This document shows positions 1 to 8,009 of a stretch of 64,000 bases of DNA, piece by piece. The number at the start of each line of letters is the position of its first letter. Within the stretch, counting starts at the first letter, position 1. The notes below the pieces were generated by a model. It was not told where the DNA came from and made no database searches. It worked only from the letters and a program-made list of their open reading frames with translations. Origin of the DNA: an uncultured Lachnospiraceae bacterium (lineage in GTDB: Bacteria > Bacillota > Clostridia > Lachnospirales > Lachnospiraceae); contig URDN01000004.1 of the NCBI GenBank assembly GCA_900546495.1, positions 1 to 64,000 of the forward strand. Reading direction: 5' to 3'. The translations under genes and the position numbers were made by a program.

Positions 1-5
1 GGCTT

Positions 6-335
6 ATGATATATGAAGTAGAAGTATCCGAACAGGCTGACAGTGATTTGAGAGGGATTTTTGAATATATTGCTTTTGAATTACAATCGCCGGAAAATGC
101 AAGCGGACAGATTGACCGTCTGGAAGAACAGATATTAAGTCTGGATACGATGCCGGAGCGTTATCGAAAATATGAAAAAGAACCGTGGAAAAGCCGTGGA
201 CTTCGTGTATTACCAGTAGACAATTATGTGGTACTTTATATTCCAGACAGCGATAAAAAAGTTGTAACAATACTTAGAGTAATGTATGCCGGACGGGACA
301 TAGACAATCAGTTAAATCTCCACACAAAGCAATAA
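6..335 (+). CDS. ParE/RelE-type toxin of a toxin-antitoxin pair
   Basis: A 109-residue protein with the size and pattern of the RelE/ParE toxin superfamily: an early helical stretch (EQADSDLRGIFEYIAFEL), a central RYRKYEKEPWKSRGLRVLPV segment, and the typical final strands VVLYIPDS and VVTILRVMYAGRD. Members either cleave ribosome-bound mRNA (RelE) or poison gyrase (ParE); sequence alone does not tell which. The start codon sits in an ATGA context, so an upstream antitoxin gene ending in TGA with a 4-bp overlap is likely but lies outside the window. A hairpin terminator follows. The neighbouring integrase stub suggests that this is accessory DNA. The family call is fairly secure, the activity is not. 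Confidence 0.8.
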   Translation: MIYEVEVSEQADSDLRGIFEYIAFELQSPENASGQIDRLEEQILSLDTMPERYRKYEKEPWKSRGLRVLPVDNYVVLYIPDSDKKVVTILRVMYAGRDIDNQLNLHTKQ

Positions 336-348
336 AGGATATGATTTA

Positions 349-382
349 AAGCAGTCTTTCATTTATGATCGACTGCTTTTTT
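349..382 (+). terminator. Terminator after ParE-like toxin
   Basis: Inverted arms AAGCAGTC and GACTGCTT enclose a 14-base loop and are followed by a T run, a standard intrinsic terminator shape ending the toxin transcript. Confidence 0.75.
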
Positions 383-522
383 CATATTCAAAATTAAAAA
401 GAAAACGTTTTAAACAATACTTTGGAAACAGAATACCTACACCAGAGGAATATATTTATACGATTACAAAAAAGACAACGATTAAATTTTAAAAATCTAT
501 TGTCATACAAGGTGGTGCTTCT

Positions 523-741
523 ATGAGTAATCAATCATGGGTGTTACCAAAGGTATCTGCTCACATTATGCGACATACGGCTTGTACCAGAATGGCAGAA
601 AAGAGAATAGACGTAAAAGTTCTTCAATATATTATGGGACACGCCCACATAGATGTAACAATGGACGTATATAACCATGTAAGTGAGATGTCCAGAATTG
701 AGAGTGAAATCACAAGGCTGGAAAGCGTAGCAATTAGCTGA
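523..741 (+). pseudogene. C-terminal remnant of a tyrosine recombinase (integrase)
   Basis: The 72-residue product matches only the last catalytic part of a phage/ICE-type tyrosine integrase: H14-x-x-R17 in AHIMRHT, the GH box at 39-40 (YIMGHAHID) and the nucleophile Tyr50 in TMDVYNHV. The N-terminal arm-binding and core-binding domains and the first catalytic arginine are missing, and no upstream frame supplies them, so it should not be active alone. An AAGGTGG ribosome site precedes the ATG, so a short product could still be made. It is the residue of an integrative element whose bulk lies left of the window or has been deleted. Confidence 0.8.
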
Positions 742-780
742 CACCAAAAATAAAAAATTGGTGTCAAAATGGTGTCAAAC
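739..780. repeat. GGTGTCA repeats at the end of the integrase stub
   Basis: Directly behind the integrase remnant are TGACACCA (739-746), its inverted partner TGGTGTCA (759-766) and a second direct copy (770-777). Such short repeats at an integrase end can be recombinase binding sites; whether this is an element end or att site is inference. Confidence 0.4.
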
Positions 781-815
781 CAAGAAAAAGTGATGATTAT
801 AAGGAAGAAAAAGTG

Positions 816-845
816 TTGCAAACCTCGTAAAATCAAGGTTTGCAA
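816..845. terminator. Perfect 10-bp hairpin, terminator or att-region palindrome
   Basis: TTGCAAACCT (816-825) and AGGTTTGCAA (836-845) are perfectly complementary with a 10-base loop. The tail is A-rich on the plus strand, so the hairpin could end transcription from the right on the minus strand or belong to the end of the integrated element. Confidence 0.45.
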
Positions 846-860
846 AAAAATCTCAGAAAA

Positions 861-903
861 TTAGCACTCACCTCTTGACATGGCTAATAATATGTGCTAT
901 AGT
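861..903 (+). promoter_or_regulatory. Heat-shock promoter with CIRCE-like operator
   Basis: TTGACA (875-880), a 17-bp spacer and TATAGT (898-903) form a strong sigma-A promoter. Overlapping the -35 box is TTAGCACTC (861-869), a perfect left half of the HrcA operator CIRCE, then exactly nine bases, then CATGGCTAA (879-887), which matches the right half GAGTGCTAA at six of nine positions. HrcA repression of the Hsp20 gene downstream is therefore likely, with a weakened right arm. A leader of about 135 nt follows and contains a small hairpin (CACTTCGG / CCGAATGTG) near 986-1010. Confidence 0.7.
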
Positions 904-1044
904 ACAGATAGAACAAAGGAAGAGAGATAAAAGGAACAAAGAAAAGTTCCGAAGATCCCAAAATCAAATGCTCAATGAGAACAACACTTCGGTTACTCCG
1001 AATGTGCAGACAATAAAGACAATTACTGAAAGGAGTAATGACTT

Positions 1045-1506
1045 ATGATGATGCCTAGAATTTTTGGAGAAAACTTATTTGATGATTTTATGAACGACTT
1101 TGCATTCCCGGATTTTACAGACAGTGCAAATATTGAGAAAGCTTTGTATGGTAAACATGCTAAAAACATGATGAAGACAGATGTCAAAGATACCGAAAAC
1201 GGATATGAAGTAGATATCGATCTTCCGGGCTTCAAGAAAGATGAGATTACAATGAAACTGGAGAACGGTACATTAACCGTCAGCGCAGCAAAAGGTCTTG
1301 ACAAAGATGAAGAGCAGAAGGATAAGAAATATGTAAGACGTGAGCGTTATGCAGGTGCTATGAGCAGAAGCTTCTATGTGGGCGAGCATGTAGCAGTAGA
1401 AGATATCCATCCGAAATATGAGAATGGTATCTTAAGCTTTACCGTTCCGAAAAAAGAACAGAAAGCAGTAGAAGAGAAAAACAAATTTATTGCCATTGAA
1501 GGTTAA
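1045..1506 (+). CDS. Small heat shock protein, Hsp20/alpha-crystallin family
   Basis: A 153-residue cytosolic holdase chaperone that binds unfolding proteins during heat stress. The N-terminal arm (MPRIFGENLFDDFMNDFAFPDF) is typical of bacterial Hsp20. The alpha-crystallin domain spans about residues 44-140, including VDIDLPGFKKDEITMKLENG, the segment RRERYAGAMSRSFYVGE and the G-I-L motif NGILSFTVPKKE. The AAAGGAG site at 1029-1035 fixes the start 9 nt downstream; the second Met codon is less well spaced. It is monocistronic, between a CIRCE-like promoter and a strong terminator, so heat induction through HrcA is expected. Confidence 0.93.
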   Translation: MMMPRIFGENLFDDFMNDFAFPDFTDSANIEKALYGKHAKNMMKTDVKDTENGYEVDIDLPGFKKDEITMKLENGTLTVSAAKGLDKDEEQKDKKYVRRERYAGAMSRSFYVGEHVAVEDIHPKYENGILSFTVPKKEQKAVEEKNKFIAIEG

Positions 1507-1558
1507 TCTGAACGCAGATAAGATAATTGAATCTTAAATGAACTCTCCCTAAATAAAA

Positions 1559-1597
1559 ATCCCTGGCAGGAAATAGATCCTGCCAGGGATTTTTTGA
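1559..1597 (+). terminator. Strong intrinsic terminator after hsp20
   Basis: A 13-bp near-perfect stem (ATCCCTGGCAGGA / TCCTGCCAGGGAT) with a short loop and a T run. Confidence 0.9.
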
Positions 1598-1599
1598 TT

Positions 1600-1762
1600 T
1601 GATAGGAAATTACGATGAATTTCCTATCAGACAAAAGCACTTCGTGCAAACGATGCGCACTCGCACGAGAAGAAATTATTGCTTCGGAAGCGTGCTCGGC
1701 GCGGGCAAGAAAGATGTGCCATTGATAATTGCAAGCGTGTAAGTGTGCGATAGCACACTTTC
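1600..1762. repeat. Intergenic palindrome-rich stretch
   Basis: No gene is visible. A 12-bp inverted repeat TGATAGGAAATT / AATTTCCTATCA spans 1600-1629, further GC-rich hairpin fragments follow (around CACTTCGTGC and GCACTCGCACGAG), and AAGTGTGC-GATA-GCACACTT closes at 1741-1760. The last hairpin lies just past the end of the leftward MATE gene and may act as its terminator. The overall look is that of degenerate REP-like repeats. Confidence 0.5.
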
Positions 1763-1773
1763 TTTTGAAAGAA

Positions 1774-3153
1774 TCACAAAGAGATGCGTTGCTCTGATGT
1801 TTGTTTCGGAAACGCTTTTTTTGTATAAATAACCATTAATATCGCACCGATCAACCAGGAAATCGGATATACCATGTACACACCATCAATGGTAGGAATA
1901 TGTGGTACTGCCAGCCGGATCCAGATCACACGGTAGACACAGAGTGAGAACAGGATAATAACCATTGGCGGAACCGATTTTCCGACTCCGCGGATAGCAC
2001 CTGCCAGTCCATGCATAATGGCCAGCAGGAAATAAAATGGGCAGAAGTACAGCATGGCTCTTACACCAAATTCGATGACTGTCGGATCTTTGGAAAAGAT
2101 ACCAATCAGCGGATGTGCAAACAATAGCAGGATACAGCCGACGCAGATACAGTAAATAACACCCATGGCGACAGTTACTTGCATGCCTTTGCGCACACGC
2201 TCCATGTTGCCGGCACCGTAATTCTGTCCGGAAAAAGTAGTAGCAGCCATACTGAAACTCATGACAGGCAGAATGTTAAATCCGTCGATCTTGATATATG
2301 CTGCAAACCCTGCCATGGCGAGCGCACCATAGCTGTTGACACTGGCCTGAACTAAAACATTTGCAAAAGAAATTACTGTATTCTGGATGGCGGTCGGTAC
2401 ACCAACCTGGATAATACGGATAGCAACCGTTTTATGAATTCGGATTTTTCTCAAGGCTACTTTGTAGCTTTCATTTACACGCATCAGATAAAGCATGCAG
2501 AGTACGGCAGAGAGCAGCTGACTGATATCTGTCGCAATCGCAGCACCGGCAATGCCCATCTTTAAGACTGGGATAAATAACAGATCCAGTATAATATTGG
2601 TAAAAGAAGCAATTGCCAGATATAATAATGCACGCTTGGAATTGCCGACAGCGTTCAAAATTCCACTTGCCATATTGTAAAGAATACTGAAGATCACGCC
2701 TGCAAAATAAAGCCGCAGATAAGTGATGGACTGAGGCATGACTTCTTCCGGTGTGCCCATCCAGCGAAGAATCTGCGGAGACAGAATGAGACCGGCAGCT
2801 GTCAGGACAACGCCAAGGATCAATGCAATTGCCAGTGCAGTATGTACGGACTCATGGATTCCTTTTTTGTTTTGAGCACCGATAAACTGGGAGACAATGA
2901 CACCGGCACCGGCAGCTGCTCCCATACTGAAAGAAATCAGCAGCATGATTAGGGAGGAACTGGAACCGACGGCAGCCAGAGCTTCACTTCCAAGAAAATT
3001 TCCGACCACGATCGAGTCGACCGTATTATATAACTGCTGAAGCATATTTCCCAGAATTAGCGGAATTGAAAAAAATAAAATATGTTTCCAGATACTTCCT
3101 TCTGTCATCAGGGTAGAATGTGATGTCTTTTTCTTGTGTAATGCAATCCCCAT
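1774..3153 (-). CDS. MATE family multidrug/toxin exporter
   Basis: A 459-residue, 12-helix inner-membrane antiporter of the MATE family, which exports cationic compounds in exchange for Na+ or H+. The first half starts with IWKHILFFSIPLILGNMLQQLYNTVDSIVVGNFLG, the classic MATE entry helix; the second half has the matching NTVISFANVLVQASVNSYG and FSGQNYGAGNMERVRKG motifs. The length is normal. On the minus strand an AGAAAGGGG ribosome site stands about 10 nt before the ATG. It is a single gene with no regulator beside it. The substrate cannot be read from sequence. A second, more distant MATE gene is at 33602. Confidence 0.92.
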   Translation of the reverse strand: MGIALHKKKTSHSTLMTEGSIWKHILFFSIPLILGNMLQQLYNTVDSIVVGNFLGSEALAAVGSSSSLIMLLISFSMGAAAGAGVIVSQFIGAQNKKGIHESVHTALAIALILGVVLTAAGLILSPQILRWMGTPEEVMPQSITYLRLYFAGVIFSILYNMASGILNAVGNSKRALLYLAIASFTNIILDLLFIPVLKMGIAGAAIATDISQLLSAVLCMLYLMRVNESYKVALRKIRIHKTVAIRIIQVGVPTAIQNTVISFANVLVQASVNSYGALAMAGFAAYIKIDGFNILPVMSFSMAATTFSGQNYGAGNMERVRKGMQVTVAMGVIYCICVGCILLLFAHPLIGIFSKDPTVIEFGVRAMLYFCPFYFLLAIMHGLAGAIRGVGKSVPPMVIILFSLCVYRVIWIRLAVPHIPTIDGVYMVYPISWLIGAILMVIYTKKAFPKQTSEQRISL

Positions 3154-3368
3154 AGTTTGCTATACCCCTTTCTGTTGTAAATTGTATAAAAGAATGTTTC
3201 ACGCAAAATAAAGTTCCAGAAAAAATACTCATGTATTATGTATATAAGTATGTACTGCATTTTTCCTGAAACTTTATAGAATTTTTTTCATTGCTTCTAT
3301 TATAACGCTTCTTATTTGCAAGAATCAATATAGAAATATGCAAAGATATAGCCTCCGGCAGAATTGCA

Positions 3369-3439
3369 GAGATGCACAGAAGAATATGTCATGCATTGCA
3401 TGACGTGCATCTCGCAGCAAGAATACCGAGAGTATTCTT
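3369..3439. repeat. Tandem palindromes in an intergenic region
   Basis: GAGATGCAC (3369-3377) pairs with GTGCATCTC (3405-3413) around an inner GTCATGC / GCATGAC stem, and AAGAATAC / GTATTCTT follows at 3419-3439. These would fold as two adjacent hairpins. Nothing in 3160-3570 looks coding. Confidence 0.55.
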
Positions 3440-3570
3440 GAATCGTAGAGTAAATGAGCATTACTTTGTAAAAATCTTTGCTGAAAACCAGCTTTATGAC
3501 TGTCTGCTTCATTGACTTTTCAGGGTGCCTGTGATACGCTTAACTACTAGGAAAAAAGAACTGTTGAGGC

Positions 3571-3754
3571 TTTTATCTCAGTCGAGAAGACTCCCACTTC
3601 TGCAAGTGGTGAGTAATAACAAGTCTTTCTCAGTGGGAGTACAATCTCCGACTGAGATAAACGCTCCGCGAGGATGTGCAGTGATTCTGAGAAGAATATG
3701 TCAGCTTTCGCTGACCAGAATCACGCACCAAGTCTCACGTGCGTTCGACTTGAA
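3571..3754 (+). repeat. Family 1 hairpin repeat, full copy R1
   Basis: One of six full copies (184 bp) of a structured repeat. Module A: outer arms TTTATCTCAGTCG / CGACTGAGATAAA with inner ACTCCCAC / GTGGGAGT and a small CCACTT-CTGC-AAGTGG hairpin. Module B: GTGATTCTG / CAGAATCAC around GTCAGC / GCTGAC. Module C: CAAGTC / GACTTG. Other full copies are at 18366, 41725, 49488, 58877 and 61632; part copies at 19259, 19846, 21634, 25288 and 31623. The repeat has no transposase, and its open frame (with ITHQVSRAFDL) is probably accidental. Confidence 0.9.
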
Positions 3755-3776
3755 TAGTAGAGTATTATGCGAGCAG

Positions 3777-4055
3777 AACTGTTGGAAAGAATACGACAGT
3801 AAGACGGTAGGACAATTTTCGTCGTGGCTGTGAGCATAGTCCGCCTCCGTGAGTGTTCGCGGATTAATTCAAGACTCGCTAATGCGAGTCTTGGTGCGAG
3901 GATTCGGGTCTGCGAAGCAGACAAATTTCAAATCCGAATCTCTGCACATTTTGCGAAGCATTTCGAAGTGGAGGTGAAACCTCCGCTTTGGAGATAAGCG
4001 GCGCAACAGACACAGAAAATTGTTCGTGTCTACGGTTGTATTCTTTCCAACAGTT
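3777..4055. repeat. 279-bp palindromic element upstream of metG
   Basis: The ends are perfect 18-bp inverted repeats: AACTGTTGGAAAGAATAC (3777-3794) and GTATTCTTTCCAACAGTT (4038-4055). Inside are CAAGACTCGC-TAAT-GCGAGTCTTG, GATTCGG..CCGAATC enclosing GTCTGC-GAA-GCAGAC, GGAGGT-GAAA-CCTCC and AGACAC..GTGTCT. The whole could fold as one multibranched structure. It ends 35 bp before the metG start and so is likely in the metG leader. It lacks the T-box consensus. It could be a mobile palindrome or a regulatory RNA; only one copy is visible here. Confidence 0.6.
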
Positions 4056-4089
4056 CGTCCGTATAAAACCAAAAAGGAGTGATTTGATT

Positions 4090-6066
4090 ATGTGTAAAAC
4101 CTGCAAAGGAAAATATTATATGACAACAGCGATTGCCTACACATCAGGCAAACCGCATATTGGAAACACTTATGAGATCGTGCTGGCAGACAGTATCGCC
4201 CGTTACAAACGTCAGGAAGGTTATGATGTATATTTCCAGACCGGAACAGACGAGCATGGTCAGAAGATCGAATTAAAGGCAGAGGCAGCCGGCATCACAC
4301 CGAAGGAGTATGTTGACAAAACTGCCGGAGAAGTAAAACGTATCTGGGATCTGATGAATGCTTCTTATGACAACTTCATTCGTACAACCGATGAGGATCA
4401 TGAGAAACAGGTACAGAAAATCTTCAAAAAACTGTACGATCAGGGAGATATTTACAAAGGATACTACGAAGGAATGTACTGCACACCATGTGAGTCATTT
4501 TTCACAGAGTCTCAGTTAGTAGACGGAAAATGCCCGGACTGCGGCCGTGAGGTTCAGCCGGCTCAGGAGGAAGCATATTTCTTTAAAATGAGCAAATATG
4601 CGGATCGTCTGATCGACTATATCAATACACATCCGGAATTTATCCAGCCGGTTTCCAGAAAAAATGAGATGATGAACAACTTCCTGCTTCCGGGTCTGCA
4701 GGATCTGTGTGTATCCAGAACATCCTTCAGCTGGGGTATTCCGGTAGATTTTGATCCGAAGCATGTCGTATATGTATGGCTGGATGCACTGACAAACTAT
4801 ATCACAAAAATCGGATACGATGCAGATGGTAATTCTTCCGATCTGTTCAAGAAAAACTGGCCGGCAGATCTTCATCTGATCGGTAAAGATATCATCCGTT
4901 TCCATACTATTTACTGGCCGATCTTCCTTATGGCACTGGATCTTCCGTTACCGAAACAGGTATTTGGTCATCCGTGGCTGCTTCAGGGCGATGGAAAAAT
5001 GAGTAAATCCAAAGGAAACGTACTGTATGCAGACGAGCTGGTAGATTTCTTCGGTGTAGATGCAGTTCGTTACTTTGTACTTCATGAGATGCCGTTTGAA
5101 AATGACGGAACCATTTCCTGGGAGCTGATGGTAGAGCGTGTAAACTCCGACCTTGCAAACACCCTTGGAAATCTTGTAAACCGTACGATCTCCATGAGCA
5201 ACAAATATTTCGGTGGCGTGGTAAACAAAACGGGTGTGGTAGAGGACGTAGATGCTGACCTCAAGGCCGTTGTGACAGGAACCCGCGACAAAGTAGCTGC
5301 AAAAATGGATCAGTTACGTGTGGCAGATGCAATTTCAGAAGTATTTACCTTATTCAAGAGATGTAATAAATATATCGACGAAACTATGCCTTGGGCACTT
5401 GCAAAAGATGAGGCAAAACAGGATCGTCTGGCAGAGGTTCTCTACAACCTGGTAGAGAGTATCAACATCGGTGCAGAGCTGTTAAAGAGCTATCTGCCGG
5501 AGACATCTGCAAAAATCCTTGCTCAGATCAACGGCGCAGAGCGCGATTTTGACGATCTGGCAACCTTTGGCCTGCGTGAGAATGGTCTGAAAGTGACAGA
5601 TGCACCGGAAATCCTGTTTGCACGTCTGGATCTTGCAGAAGTTATGAAGAAAGTAGAAGAGCTTCATCCACAGGTTACAGAAAAAGCACCGGCTAAGGAA
5701 GCAGAAGCGGATGAGGAAGCAATCGATATTGAGCCAAAAGAAGAAATTTCTTTTGAGGATTTTGGAAAAATGCAGTTCCAGGTTGGTGAGATCATTGCCT
5801 GCGAAAAGGTGAAAAAATCCAAAAAACTGCTTTGCTCTCAGGTAAAAATCGGAAGCCAGGTAAAACAGATTGTTTCCGGAATTCAGAAACATTACACACC
5901 GGAAGAGATGGTTGGTAAGAAAGTGATGGTACTTGTAAATTTGAAACCGGCAAAACTGGCAGGCGTACTTTCAGAAGGTATGCTGTTATGTGCAGAGGAT
6001 GCAGAGGGTAATCTGTCTCTGATGACACCGGAGAAAGCGATGCCATCCGGAGCGGAGATCTGCTAA
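4090..6066 (+). CDS. metG: Methionyl-tRNA synthetase
   Basis: Charges tRNA-Met with methionine in the cytosol. Residues 11-25 carry the class I HIGH-type motif (AYTSGKPHIGN), the zinc-binding insert has CTPCESF and CPDCGRE, and KMSKSKGN is the second ATP-binding signature. After the anticodon-binding helical domain, the last ~100 residues form an EMAP-II/OB-fold tRNA-binding domain (from FGKMQFQVGEI to the end), as in dimeric bacterial MetRS. The ATG at 4090 is chosen because AAAAAGGAG lies 11 nt upstream; the longer frame from 3988 would start inside the palindromic element. This gives 658 residues. The stop overlaps the tatD start by one base (TAATG), so translational coupling is likely. 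Confidence 0.96.
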   Translation: MCKTCKGKYYMTTAIAYTSGKPHIGNTYEIVLADSIARYKRQEGYDVYFQTGTDEHGQKIELKAEAAGITPKEYVDKTAGEVKRIWDLMNASYDNFIRTTDEDHEKQVQKIFKKLYDQGDIYKGYYEGMYCTPCESFFTESQLVDGKCPDCGREVQPAQEEAYFFKMSKYADRLIDYINTHPEFIQPVSRKNEMMNNFLLPGLQDLCVSRTSFSWGIPVDFDPKHVVYVWLDALTNYITKIGYDADGNSSDLFKKNWPADLHLIGKDIIRFHTIYWPIFLMALDLPLPKQVFGHPWLLQGDGKMSKSKGNVLYADELVDFFGVDAVRYFVLHEMPFENDGTISWELMVERVNSDLANTLGNLVNRTISMSNKYFGGVVNKTGVVEDVDADLKAVVTGTRDKVAAKMDQLRVADAISEVFTLFKRCNKYIDETMPWALAKDEAKQDRLAEVLYNLVESINIGAELLKSYLPETSAKILAQINGAERDFDDLATFGLRENGLKVTDAPEILFARLDLAEVMKKVEELHPQVTEKAPAKEAEADEEAIDIEPKEEISFEDFGKMQFQVGEIIACEKVKKSKKLLCSQVKIGSQVKQIVSGIQKHYTPEEMVGKKVMVLVNLKPAKLAGVLSEGMLLCAEDAEGNLSLMTPEKAMPSGAEIC

Positions 6067-6833
6067 TGATTTTTGACACACATGCACATTATGATGATGA
6101 ACAGTTTGATACAGACAGAGATGCACTGCTTCGCGGCATGGCGGAGCAGAATGTCGGCACGATCATAAATGTCGGTGCGTCTCTGGCGGGCTGCTGGCGC
6201 AGTGTGGAGCTGTCACATCAGTATCCATTTATCTATGCAGCTGTAGGCGTTCACCCGGATGAGGTGGGAGATTTAAATGAGGAGTCTTTTGCCCGTTTGC
6301 GGGAAACCGCCCGCACCGAAGAAAAAGTGGTAGCTATCGGTGAGATCGGTCTGGATTATCACTGGGATGTACAGCCACACGAAGTGCAGCAGCACTGGTT
6401 TGTACAGCAGATGGATCTGGCGAAAGAGCTGGATCTGCCGATTGCGGTACACAGCCGGGATGCGGCAAAAGATACCTTTGATCTGATTGCGGCCCGTGGT
6501 AAAAATCAGCGCGGTGTGATCCACTGTTATTCCTATTCCCCGGAAATGGCGCAGGAATATGTGAAGCTTGGATATCATATCGGATTTGGCGGAGTGGTCA
6601 CCTTTAAAAATGCGAAAAAAGCAAAAGAAACTGCCCGACAGATTCCGCTGGAGCGTATCTTACTGGAAACAGACTGTCCGTATATGGCACCGACACCGTT
6701 TCGCGGAAAACGTAACAATTCCGCGTACATCGATTATGTGGCACAGGAAATCGCAGATCTGAAGGGGATTTCCAAAGAAGAAGTGATTGCTGTTACCGAA
6801 GAAAATGCAAGAAAGTTGTTTCTTTTATCATAA
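6066..6833 (+). CDS. tatD: TatD family metal-dependent DNase
   Basis: A 255-residue TIM-barrel hydrolase of the amidohydrolase superfamily. Visible metal ligands: DTHAHYDD near the N-terminus, the glutamate in IGEIGLDYH (~residues 97-105), His in AVHSRDA (~128) and HCYSY (~154), and Asp in LLETDCPYM. Members act as 3'-5' exonucleases or D-aminoacyl-tRNA deacylase-like hydrolases; the exact substrate here is unknown. It overlaps metG by one base and is followed 17 bp later by rsmA. In many clostridia the order is metG-tatD-rnmV-rsmA; the rnmV (RNase M5) gene is absent from this slot. Confidence 0.92.
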   Translation: MIFDTHAHYDDEQFDTDRDALLRGMAEQNVGTIINVGASLAGCWRSVELSHQYPFIYAAVGVHPDEVGDLNEESFARLRETARTEEKVVAIGEIGLDYHWDVQPHEVQQHWFVQQMDLAKELDLPIAVHSRDAAKDTFDLIAARGKNQRGVIHCYSYSPEMAQEYVKLGYHIGFGGVVTFKNAKKAKETARQIPLERILLETDCPYMAPTPFRGKRNNSAYIDYVAQEIADLKGISKEEVIAVTEENARKLFLLS

Positions 6834-6850
6834 TAGGAGAACATAGAAAT

Positions 6851-7738
6851 ATGAGTGAAAACAGACCAAAACCGTATCTTGGAAATCCACAGGAGACCAT
6901 TGCGGTATTAAACCGTTATAAATTTGCATTTCAAAAAAAATTCGGCCAGAACTTCCTGATCGACACCCATGTGCTGGAGCGCATCATTGATGAGGCCGGT
7001 ATTACACCGGATGATTTTGTTCTGGAAATCGGACCGGGCATCGGAACTATGACACAGTATCTTGCCTGTGCAGCCCGTGAGGTTGTTGCGGTGGAGATCG
7101 ACAAAGTGCTGATCCCGATTCTGGAAGGAGACACACTGAAAGCATTTGATAACGTCACTGTCATCAATGAAGATATTTTAAAAGTAGATATCAATAAACT
7201 GGTAGAGGAGAAAAACGGCGGCCGTCCGATCAAGGTGGTAGCCAACCTGCCATATTATATTACGACACCGATCATCATGGGACTGTTCGAGAGCCATGTA
7301 CCGATCGAGAGTATCACGATCATGGTGCAGAAGGAAGTTGCAGACCGTATGAAAACAGGACCGGGTTCCAAGGAATATGGAGCCTTATCTCTGGCGGTAC
7401 AGTATTATGCTAATCCGGAAATCGTGGCAAATGTTCCACCGAACTGTTTTATGCCGCGCCCGAATGTTGGTTCCGCAGTGATCCGTCTGACCAGACATGA
7501 GACACCTGTTGTTGATGTCAAAGACGAAAAACTGATGTTTCGTATCATTCGCGCATCCTTCAATCAGCGCAGAAAGACACTGGTCAACGGACTGAAAAAC
7601 TCCGGTGAGATCAATTTTACCAAGGAGCAGATCGAGGCGGCGATCACAGCGATTGACAAACCGCTGACAATCCGTGGGGAAGCACTGACACTTGCGGAAT
7701 TTGCAGCATTATCCAATGCTTTTTCCGAGATGCAGTGA
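6851..7738 (+). CDS. rsmA: 16S rRNA (adenine1518/1519-N6)-dimethyltransferase
   Basis: KsgA/RsmA dimethylates two adjacent adenosines near the 3' end of 16S rRNA during 30S maturation. The 295-residue protein has the family opening FQKKFGQNFLID, SAM-binding VLEIGPGIGTMT (~residues 58-69), acidic VVAVEID, the catalytic NLPYYITTPI motif and the C-terminal helical domain with FNQRRKTLVN. It is preceded by ATAGGAGA with normal spacing and is the third gene of the metG-tatD-rsmA unit. A MITE copy begins 11 bp after its stop. Loss of RsmA usually gives kasugamycin resistance; the gene here looks intact. Confidence 0.96.
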   Translation: MSENRPKPYLGNPQETIAVLNRYKFAFQKKFGQNFLIDTHVLERIIDEAGITPDDFVLEIGPGIGTMTQYLACAAREVVAVEIDKVLIPILEGDTLKAFDNVTVINEDILKVDINKLVEEKNGGRPIKVVANLPYYITTPIIMGLFESHVPIESITIMVQKEVADRMKTGPGSKEYGALSLAVQYYANPEIVANVPPNCFMPRPNVGSAVIRLTRHETPVVDVKDEKLMFRIIRASFNQRRKTLVNGLKNSGEINFTKEQIEAAITAIDKPLTIRGEALTLAEFAALSNAFSEMQ

Positions 7739-7749
7739 TTAGACAGAAT

Positions 7750-7932
7750 GATGTTGGGGTCAAAAGATGCCTTACGAATTGTTCCGTACTTCGTACTCCC
7801 ACAATTCTACCCAATATTCGCATATCGTGAAGCTGACGCTCCACTTTTATGCTCATATCGGGGCGGGTCATTAAGCCATAAAACCACTCCTGTGCAAGCA
7901 CATCGTGGTTTCAGGCTTTTGACCCTGGCATC
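7750..7932. mobile_element. Family 2 MITE-like element, copy 1
   Basis: A 183-bp non-coding repeat with ends GATGTTGGGGTCAAAAG and CTTTTGACCCTGGCATC (15 of 17 positions complementary). Flanks ACAGAAT and ATAAAAT agree at 5 of 7 bases, consistent with an eroded target duplication. It is about 93% identical by eye to the copy at 8892 and related to those at 11601 and 53401. No transposase is encoded. It sits between rsmA and spoIID. Confidence 0.85.
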
Positions 7933-7961
7933 ATAAAATATCTGTGGAATAAAAAATAATC

Positions 7962-8009
7962 TGAGTCATAAAGTTTAGAATGAAAGAAAAATTCAAACTT
8001 TATGGCTCA
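7962..8009 (+). promoter_or_regulatory. Hairpin enclosing the spoIID start codon
   Basis: Arms 7962-7976 (TGAGTCATAAAGTTT) and 7995-8009 (AAACTTTATGGCTCA) pair over 15 positions with one T-G wobble. The ATG at 7980 lies in the 18-base loop and no clear Shine-Dalgarno precedes it. This suggests structure-controlled or SD-independent initiation; the role is inferred. Confidence 0.55.

Noticed and set aside
3525..3833. Open frame through family 1 repeat R1 (also in R10 and R11) containing ITHQVSRAFD
   Set aside because: It has no ribosome site, is broken in R2 and R9, and its content follows from the palindromes. It is treated as accidental.
3777..4089. T-box riboswitch upstream of metG
   Set aside because: No GGGTGGNACCGCG-type antiterminator sequence and no specifier-loop layout; the structure is a closed palindrome with other hairpins.
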